From: JBCBSK01 sp965250105
GTDB taxonomy: Bacteria > Pseudomonadota > Alphaproteobacteria > Rhizobiales > Tepidamorphaceae
NCBI GenBank assembly: GCA_965250105.1
Contig: OZ252290.1
Span: 744,001-808,000, forward strand
Direction of reading: 5' to 3'
Length of the DNA: 64,000 nucleotides
Shown: piece by piece, positions 58,699-64,000 of the stretch
How the letters are laid out: each line of letters opens with the position of its first letter
Position numbering within the stretch: the stretch's first letter is position 1
Translations under genes and position numbers: made by a program
The notes under the pieces: generated by a model
Seen by the model: the letters and a program-made list of their open reading frames with translations, nothing else
Databases searched by the model: none
Told to the model about the DNA's origin: nothing

Positions 58699-60660
58699 TC
58701 AGCCCGCCAGCCGTTGCGGCACGGGCTTCGGCGTCTCCGCGTCGATATCGGCCGCGACCGAGCGCGCCTCGGCCGTGACGTTCTCTCCGGCGTCCCGCGC
58801 TTTCAGGACTTCCCGGGCCGCGCCGTCGCGCGTCACGTGGCCGCCGGCCATGCTGTCATCGATTGGTGCGACCGTCACCGGGCCCGTTTCCGGCGGTTCC
58901 AAGGCCAGACCGTCGATCGGCAGCTTCACCGTCACGCGCGTGCCGACGCCGAGCGCCGATTCGATTTCCAGATGACCACCATGCAGCTTGACGAGGCCGG
59001 CGACCATCGACAGGCCGAGCCCGGTCCCTTCATAGGTCTTGTCATAGCTCGAATGGACCTGGACGAAGGGCTGGCAGAGGCGCGGAATATCCTGTTCGAG
59101 GATCCCGATGCCTTGGTCGGCGACATAGATCGCGGCATGGTCGTCCGTCCGGTGCAGGCCCATGACAATGTGGCCGCCATGTTCGGAGAATTTGACCGCA
59201 TTGGACAGAAGATTGAGGAAGATCTGACGGCAGGCCCGCACATCGGCGTGGATCTCGCCGATATTGCGCGCGATATCGAGCTCGATCGTCATCGCCCGCT
59301 TGCCAATCTCGCTTTCCATCATCCGCGCGGTCTGTTCGACCAGGTCGGCGAGGTCGAAGGGTTCGCGAATGATCTCGAACTTGCCGGTCTCGATCTTCGA
59401 CATGTCGAGAATGTCGTTCACCACCGACAGAAGGTGGCGGCCGCTGTCGTGGATGAGATCGACATATTCGCGCTGCTTATCGTTTTCGAGCGGGCCGACG
59501 AGTTCCTGGGACAGGATCTCGGAAAATCCGATCACGGCATTGAGCGGCGTCCTCAGCTCATGGCTGATGCTGGCGAGGAAGCGCGTCTTGGCGATGCTGG
59601 CCTGTTCGGCCTCGGCGCGGGCATCCTCGAGCGCCAGCGACTGGCGCTTGTGATCGGAGATGTCGCGCACGACGGCGACGATGGCGTCCGACCCTTCCGC
59701 CTTGCGGCAGCGCAGATCGAGCCAGATCGTATCGGCCGTTCTGTCGGCTGTCCCGTCCGGATCGCCGGGCAGGGTCCCGGCGGGGCCATGGCCGGCGATG
59801 ATCGGCACGCGCATTTCGACCGTTTGCGCCGTACCGCGCACGCCGGCCTCATCGATCGCGCGCAAGACGGCCGGACGGTCCGCCACATTGATGCGCGACA
59901 GAAAGCCATTGCCCAGAAGCGCGGAAGCCTCGACGCCGAGCGCCTTGGTCAGCCCGCCGGTGGCGAAGCAGACATTGCCGCTGCGCCCGAAGCACAGGAG
60001 CATGTCGGTGACGTTTTCGGCGAGAAGGCGATAGCGCTGCTGCTCGCGCTCGGCGGCTTCGGACAGTTCGCGATGCAGGTTGAGAAGCCGAAACGCCACC
60101 AGCGCGGCATAGGTCAGCGCGGCCAGGCCCGAAATGGCGACGAAAAGGCCGTCGGAAACCGGCACATCGAGCGCCAGCGGCGCATAGCCGGTGGCCGCCG
60201 ACAGGGTCAGCAGAGCCGCGCCCGTAAAACTCGCGCCGACGGCGACCGCGATAACCCGCCGGTGCCCCGACAAGGCGGCCTCGATGGGCGGCAGAACGAG
60301 CCAGACCACCAAGGGCGATGCCAGGCCGCCGGTGATGGCGGCGACGAAGGTCGCCGTCGCGGCGAAAGCCAGCGTCGACAGGATCTGCGCGACGATCAAC
60401 AGGCCCGTCCTGGCGACGAACAGAATGAGAAGAACAGGCAAGACGAGCCATGGCACGGCCGCATAGACGAGCGGGCTCGCCAAAAGCCCCGATACCGCCA
60501 AGCCCGCCAACAAGGCCAGCGAAATGGCGATCACGGCGAGATGGACGACCAGAAAGGAACGGTGACGCACTCGCATGACCGGATCGGCCGACACGGATGC
60601 ATGCACAAAATCTGTCAGCCAGTCGCGTTTCGCGCTGCAGGTCTGGTCGGCGATGACCAT
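58699..60660 (-). CDS. multi-spanning PAS sensor histidine kinase, DivJ-like
   Basis: A 653-aa kinase. Five or six TM helices (about 35-205) form an integral-membrane sensor rather than a periplasmic domain, followed by PAS (about 215-345), HisKA with His367 in ISHELRTPLNAVIGFSEILS, and HATPase with NLLSNAVKFSEHGGH and GTGLGLSMV. The C-terminal ~75 residues are disordered. The membrane-array plus PAS and PleC/DivJ-type core suggests DivJ, a kinase for DivK, but proof needs sequence comparison. The start at 60660 has GGAGG ten bases upstream; a GTG at 60744 would add 28 residues without a site. Confidence 0.75.
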   Translation of the reverse strand: MVIADQTCSAKRDWLTDFVHASVSADPVMRVRHRSFLVVHLAVIAISLALLAGLAVSGLLASPLVYAAVPWLVLPVLLILFVARTGLLIVAQILSTLAFAATATFVAAITGGLASPLVVWLVLPPIEAALSGHRRVIAVAVGASFTGAALLTLSAATGYAPLALDVPVSDGLFVAISGLAALTYAALVAFRLLNLHRELSEAAEREQQRYRLLAENVTDMLLCFGRSGNVCFATGGLTKALGVEASALLGNGFLSRINVADRPAVLRAIDEAGVRGTAQTVEMRVPIIAGHGPAGTLPGDPDGTADRTADTIWLDLRCRKAEGSDAIVAVVRDISDHKRQSLALEDARAEAEQASIAKTRFLASISHELRTPLNAVIGFSEILSQELVGPLENDKQREYVDLIHDSGRHLLSVVNDILDMSKIETGKFEIIREPFDLADLVEQTARMMESEIGKRAMTIELDIARNIGEIHADVRACRQIFLNLLSNAVKFSEHGGHIVMGLHRTDDHAAIYVADQGIGILEQDIPRLCQPFVQVHSSYDKTYEGTGLGLSMVAGLVKLHGGHLEIESALGVGTRVTVKLPIDGLALEPPETGPVTVAPIDDSMAGGHVTRDGAAREVLKARDAGENVTAEARSVAADIDAETPKPVPQRLAG

Positions 60661-61043
60661 GCTGCCGACGCCTCCGGAGTATCCGAGATGGGTTTCCAAG
60701 CAACGACCATCGGGGACCGCCGCCAAGACTGCATGGATCGTCACAGCCCGAGCTTAAGGAAGGTTGAAATTCAACAGGCGCAAATCGATGCGATCACCGA
60801 TTTTCGCCAAACCGGGCGCGTTTTCCGAAATCATGGCCGACATGGTTAACAGGCCGTGACGGCGATCCTCGACGCCGGCTCCGCCGCTACGCGGCACGAC
60901 GACGGGGCCGTTTCATAGATTCATAACGCGTTCGGCTTTCTATATCGCACGAGGTTTTTCCCGGCGCCGTGCCGGCCCGCCACGGCCGGGCGGCAGCCAC
61001 ATGACGCGCTTTTTGGACCAAGAGCCTTTTTGGACCCAAACAT
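60661..61043. other. divergent intergenic region between DivJ-like kinase and DUF5330 genes
   Basis: These 383 bp hold a 13-bp palindrome GTTGAAATTCAAC (60763-60775), a possible -10 element TATATC (60941-60946), a GC-rich inverted repeat near 60966-60984, and a 17-bp-period direct repeat (CTTTTTGGACC at 61008-61018 and 61025-61035). I see no gene. Confidence 0.5.
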
Positions 61044-61535
61044 ATGTTCTTCCTGATCCGCGCCGTGTTCTGGCTGTCGATCGTCGCCCTCTTCCTGCCG
61101 CCGGTCGATCCCGACGCCGCGCCGACGGCGTCAAGGACAGAGGCCGCGACGGAACAAGCCGGTCAATCCCCGCTCACCGCTTGGCTTCAGAACAAGACGT
61201 CGCAGGAACAGATTACGGTGGGTGCGACCGGACCGGCCGGTGGCCCGATGGATGGCCATGCCGGCGCGGGTGACAAATCATCCGGGCCGCCCATCGTGAC
61301 GGCGGACGACATCGCCCGCTTCTGCACCCGCCATCCCGAAACCTGTGCCACCGGCATGGAAAGCCTACAGGACCTCGGAATCGAAGCCGAAGACGGCATG
61401 CGGGTGATCGTCGGCCATCTGATGCGGCTCGCCGGCGAGGCGATGACCGGCGACGCACGGAACCGGGAAACGGCCCCCGCGCCGCCCAGCGACACGCTGA
61501 CCGAGGCCGACCGGCTACCCGTCGGCGGGAACTGA
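61044..61535 (+). CDS. DUF5330 membrane-anchored protein
   Basis: A 163-aa protein with a short TM start (MFFLIRAVFWLSIVALFLPP), then a low-complexity linker, a folded middle (TADDIARFCTRHPETCATGM with two Cys), and a helix GMRVIVGHLMRLAGEA. This matches the DUF5330 family of rhizobia. Function unknown. The upstream site is poor; the CTTTTTGGACC repeats replace a clear ribosome binding site. Confidence 0.85.
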   Translation: MFFLIRAVFWLSIVALFLPPVDPDAAPTASRTEAATEQAGQSPLTAWLQNKTSQEQITVGATGPAGGPMDGHAGAGDKSSGPPIVTADDIARFCTRHPETCATGMESLQDLGIEAEDGMRVIVGHLMRLAGEAMTGDARNRETAPAPPSDTLTEADRLPVGGN

Positions 61536-61640
61536 GCGTCAGCGCCGCACCGCCAGGCCCTTCATCGCGATCGCCGGCTGTTCTATATGTGCCGATAGCG
61601 GCGACGGCGCGTCGCGCGCGGAAACCCGGTGGACCTTTCG

Positions 61641-62096
61641 ATGACCGCACAACCAACCCCGATCGACAGCATTCGCGAGGATTTCGCCTTTCTCGACGAT
61701 TGGGAGGACCGCTATCGCTATGTCATCGAATTGGGCAAGACGCTGCCGCCGCTTGCCACGGGCGACAAGACCGACCACACCCGGGTTCACGGCTGCGCCA
61801 GCCAGGTCTGGCTGACGGCCGAGCGGAACGCGGCCGACGCGACGATCGATCTCGGCGGGGAAAGCGACGCGATGATCGTCCAGGGGCTGATCGCCATTCT
61901 CATCGCGCTCTATTCGGGCAGGACCGCCGAGGCGATCCTCGATATCGACGCCCAGTCCGTTTTCGACGAACTTGGCCTCGCCGATCATCTGACCCAGCAG
62001 CGCGCCAACGGCCTCGCCTCCATGGTCGAGCGCATCCGCGCCATCGCGCGGACGAGCCTTGACGCTTCGGCGCAGACGGCCGCCAGAACGCATTAA
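61641..62096 (+). CDS. sufE: cysteine desulfuration protein SufE
   Basis: A 151-aa SufE: IREDFAFLDDWEDRYRYVIE at the N-terminus, and acceptor Cys in HTRVHGCASQVWLTA near residue 52. It takes sulfane sulfur from SufS for Fe-S assembly. The ATG 61641 (MTAQPTPIDS) is preferred to a GTG 12 bp upstream. Its stop overlaps the convergent DUF6456 stop by four bases (TTAA). Confidence 0.93.
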   Translation: MTAQPTPIDSIREDFAFLDDWEDRYRYVIELGKTLPPLATGDKTDHTRVHGCASQVWLTAERNAADATIDLGGESDAMIVQGLIAILIALYSGRTAEAILDIDAQSVFDELGLADHLTQQRANGLASMVERIRAIARTSLDASAQTAARTH

Positions 62097-62629
62097 TCCG
62101 GCGTGATCTCCGGCCGGTAGCCGTCCTCCCCCCAATGCCGGTGACGGCTGGCGCTGGGCCCCTCGGCCTCGCCATAGCCGTAATGGCGCGCCAGATGGGT
62201 GAGCGCCAGGTCGAGCACGACCTTGCCCGACCGGCGCGGCCAACCGCGCTCCGCCTCGACCACCGTCAACCCCTTGAGATGGCAGCAGACATCGATCAGG
62301 AGATGGGCCAGATCCGGTCCGAGCGCCGAAATCGCGGCATTGACCCGCGCCCGCGCATCGATCGCCGCGTCATGCAGATCCGCGATCCCGCTGCCGCCGC
62401 CCCGGATCGGCATGTCCCAGTCGACCGTCATGCGCGGCATCAGGCCGGCGCGCGTATAGTCACCGCGAAACCGCTCGCCGGCGGCGAAGGCGCCGTCGCC
62501 GATGAGCGGCCGACCATCCGCACTTTTGCGTCGACGCAGCCAGGCGAGCGGGCTTTCGGCCGCATTGACGCCGGGGGTCGAAACCGCCGGCGGGTGGCGG
62601 CGCGACTTGGCGGCCGTGGAACGCGGCAT
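62093..62629 (-). CDS. DUF6456 domain protein
   Basis: A 178-aa protein. The DUF6456 core is AESPLAWLRRRKSADGRPLI to LDLALTHLARHYGYG and includes DVCCHLKGLTVVEAERGWP. The N-terminus is basic. Starts two bases after the DnaA-like HTH gene stop and shares its GGAAGGGG site. In rhizobia this gene sits with sufE, the HTH gene and mucR, as here; function is unknown, possibly DNA-binding. Confidence 0.88.
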   Translation of the reverse strand: MPRSTAAKSRRHPPAVSTPGVNAAESPLAWLRRRKSADGRPLIGDGAFAAGERFRGDYTRAGLMPRMTVDWDMPIRGGGSGIADLHDAAIDARARVNAAISALGPDLAHLLIDVCCHLKGLTVVEAERGWPRRSGKVVLDLALTHLARHYGYGEAEGPSASRHRHWGEDGYRPEITPD

Positions 62630-62631
62630 GG

Positions 62632-63117
62632 TCACAGCCCCTTCCGGGTCGACGCCAAGCCCGACGACACCAGCCGACGATGCAAGCGGCCTTCCAGCCG
62701 AGACAGCCAAGCATCGGCATCGGGCGTCTCGCGATAATCCTCGATGCGGCGGCAGGCATAGGCGATCGTGGTGCGGTCCCGGCCAATGGTCACTGCGACC
62801 GCCGTCATGCTCAAGCCGAGCGCGACATGGCAGAGATAGGCGACCACATGGCGCGCGAAGGCCGCTTGCCGCCCCCCGCGTCCGGCGGCGAGAATGTCGT
62901 CGGCCGACAGCCCGAGGTCGCGCCGGACGATATCGACCGCGAGGCGGCAGGCACGCGCCGCGCGACCATGCACAGGATCGGGTGCCGGACCGGTCATGCG
63001 ATCGGGCGCTGGCCGTATGTCCGCCCCGTCATGACGGACGGAGCCTGGCACAAATGCCCGACAAAGCGGCGATCCCGCCGCCCTGCCCCCGTCCGTCGAT
63101 CGATCACGATCCTGCAT
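62632..63117 (-). CDS. HTH protein with DnaA C-terminal-like domain
   Basis: A 161-aa protein. The C-terminal region (about 85-150) resembles DnaA domain IV: ARHVVAYLCHVALGLSMTAV followed by TIGRDRTTIAYACRRIEDY, in which DnaA proteins contact DnaA boxes. The N-terminal part is low complexity. No ATPase domain is present. It could be a DnaA-box competitor or a transcription factor. The start at 63117 is uncertain; a shorter form from 62997 keeps the whole HTH. Confidence 0.82.
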   Translation of the reverse strand: MQDRDRSTDGGRAAGSPLCRAFVPGSVRHDGADIRPAPDRMTGPAPDPVHGRAARACRLAVDIVRRDLGLSADDILAAGRGGRQAAFARHVVAYLCHVALGLSMTAVAVTIGRDRTTIAYACRRIEDYRETPDADAWLSRLEGRLHRRLVSSGLASTRKGL

Positions 63118-63153
63118 GTCACCACCCGTCCTTTCATCAGCGCATCGATTGAC

Positions 63154-63171
63154 ATAGGAATATCTTCCTAT
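63154..63171. promoter_or_regulatory. palindrome upstream of the DnaA-like HTH gene
   Basis: ATAGGAA (63154-63160) and TTCCTAT (63165-63171) are perfect 7-bp arms around TATC. A second CATAGGAAT lies at 63263-63271. The site is 37-54 bp upstream of the HTH start and could bind its own product or MucR. Confidence 0.45.
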
Positions 63172-63342
63172 CAACGATGACATAGCGACAGTGGGCGGGG
63201 ATAGATTTTTCATTGCTTGACGACACAAGGCACGCCCAATGGCGGAGAAGGGACCGTCACGGCATAGGAATTTATCCCCCTTGTCCCACTCGGACCCTAT
63301 CCTGCCGGCGATGGCGGATGGGCCATCGGCGAGCGGGATGCC

Positions 63343-63636
63343 ATGGCGACCACAAACTACGATCTGTCGGCCATGACGACACGCCTCGCCGAAGCGGGCG
63401 ATGCGGCGATGGCAGATCTCGTGGTCCGGCAGCGCATGGCGATTGCCGGCCGGCAGGCGCGGCGGACAGGGACAGAGCGAAGCCGGTCAATGGCCGACTG
63501 GCCCCGGCTGGCACAATTTCGCGGCTTGCGCGCCGAAGCCCGGCGTAGCGATGAATGGGGCTATGATCTCAACCGGCACATCGCCTTGATCGCCGCTGTC
63601 ACGAGCCCGCGCGATGGCGACGCGTTCTGGCATTAG
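63343..63636 (+). CDS. small hypothetical protein
   Basis: A 97-aa protein (MATTNYDLSAMTTRLAEAG to SPRDGDAFWH). It is basic and helical with no recognised domain or export signal; third-codon GC is high as expected. Start site signal is modest. It sits between the HTH gene and mucR on the opposite strand. I am not certain it is expressed. Confidence 0.45.
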   Translation: MATTNYDLSAMTTRLAEAGDAAMADLVVRQRMAIAGRQARRTGTERSRSMADWPRLAQFRGLRAEARRSDEWGYDLNRHIALIAAVTSPRDGDAFWH

Positions 63637-63712
63637 CTTGGCGAGGGCCACCCGCCGGATAGACGCGCAACCAGGAAGGCGTCGGAGCCCGACGGATGGG
63701 GCTCGACATGGA

Positions 63713-63743
63713 AACACCCCGCGCCGTTTCCGGCACGGGGTGC
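63713..63743 (-). terminator. intrinsic terminator of mucR
   Basis: CACCCCGCGCCG (63716-63727) pairs with CGGCACGGGGTG (63732-63743) with one mismatch over a TTTC loop; on the minus strand the stem is followed by TTT. It lies about 57 bp beyond the mucR stop. Confidence 0.7.
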
Positions 63744-63799
63744 GACAGGTGACACCAATCGGCGCCGAGAGCTGGATGCTCTCGGACCAACCTTGGCGA

Positions 63800-64000
63800 T
63801 CAGCTCGCCTTGCGGCGCTGGCCGAGGCCCATCTTCTTGGCCAGTTCCGAACGCGCGGCGGCGTAATTCGGCGCGACCATCGGATAATCGGCCGGCAGGC
63901 CCCATTTCTCGCGATAGTCTTCGGGAGACAGATCGTAATGGGTCCGCAGATGGCGCTTCAGCGACTTGAATTTCTTGCCGTCTTCGAGGCAGATGAGATA
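63800..64000 (-). CDS. mucR: MucR/Ros-family transcriptional regulator, partial (C-terminal part)
   Basis: The last 66 codons before the TGA at 63800; the N-terminus is beyond the window. LICLEDGKKFKSLKRHLRTH carries the prokaryotic zinc-finger residues (Cys and two His), and YREKWGLPADYPMVAPNYAA plus SELAKKMGLG are canonical MucR/Ros. MucR represses many alphaproteobacterial genes for exopolysaccharide, motility and virulence. Confidence 0.93.
   Translation of the reverse strand, partial: YLICLEDGKKFKSLKRHLRTHYDLSPEDYREKWGLPADYPMVAPNYAAARSELAKKMGLGQRRKAS

Noticed and set aside
61001..61273. 90-aa frame overlapping DUF5330
   Set aside because: It is out of frame with a recognised family and has no good start signal.
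1..64000. tRNA, rRNA or CRISPR genes
   Set aside because: No cloverleaf, ribosomal segment or regularly spaced repeat was recognised by reading; a tRNA scan was not possible.

Overview
The window is about 64 kb of GC-rich DNA from a chromosome of an alphaproteobacterium, most likely of the order Hyphomicrobiales (Rhizobiales). Supporting markers are a MucR/Ros regulator, a FeuP/FeuQ-type two-component pair, the block ccmI-ccmE-ccmF-ccmH / degP / two-component pair / glnE / PleC-like kinase, the DUF5330-SufE-DUF6456-DnaA-like HTH-mucR neighbourhood, and an RcGTA-like gene transfer agent (GTA) cluster. I see no tRNA, rRNA, CRISPR array or insertion sequence. Genus cannot be told from the sequence.

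Layout. (1) 1-10.3 kb: catabolic island. It holds a partial Zn-dependent amidohydrolase, a five-gene branched-chain-type ABC transporter, a cupin, an FAD monooxygenase and a fused FAD-monooxygenase/Old-Yellow-Enzyme protein of the salicylyl-CoA / anthraniloyl-CoA type. Two nearly identical 18-bp palindromes (1016-1033 and 10318-10335) mark its two main promoter regions and probably bind one MarR-like regulator encoded elsewhere. (2) 10.5-24 kb: aminopeptidase N, PleC-like kinase, GlnE, an EnvZ/OmpR-type pair, a DegP/HtrA protease and an alpha/beta-hydrolase-OsmC fusion. (3) 24-28.2 kb: cytochrome c maturation operon ccmIEFH. (4) 28.4-33.2 kb: a large helical protein of unknown function, feuQ, feuP, a small exported FeuN-like candidate, and a nitroreductase.

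(5) 33.3-50.2 kb: a complete leftward GTA structural cluster. In transcription order it has small and large terminase, portal, two small proteins, prohead protease, HK97 capsid, connectors, a small 66-aa protein, tail terminator, major tail protein, two tail assembly chaperones, tape measure, distal tail, hub, NlpC/P60 peptidase, TIM-barrel tip protein, a DUF2793/tail-collar protein, GH24 lysozyme and the 3-TM GTA holin. There is no integrase, repressor or replication gene. The lysis genes sit in the same run, unlike Rhodobacter capsulatus where they are unlinked. A strong promoter-like sequence lies upstream, an intrinsic terminator follows the capsid gene, and the second chaperone lacks an ATG, which suggests a CTG start or a programmed -1 frameshift.

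(6) 50.4-64 kb: YcgN-like cysteine-cluster protein, class A penicillin-binding protein, DUF1214 and DUF1254 proteins, a small protein plus lipoprotein pair, DUF2336-, DUF1491- and peptidoglycan-binding proteins, a multi-spanning DivJ-like kinase, DUF5330, SufE, DUF6456, a DnaA-C-terminal-like HTH protein, a small hypothetical and the 3' end of mucR.

The most unusual material is inside the GTA cluster: the frameshift/CTG-start chaperone, the Arg-rich 63-aa gene, the 66-aa gene with an internal 15-bp repeat, and the post-capsid terminator. The paired operators of the catabolic island and the FeuN-like gene are the next most interesting.
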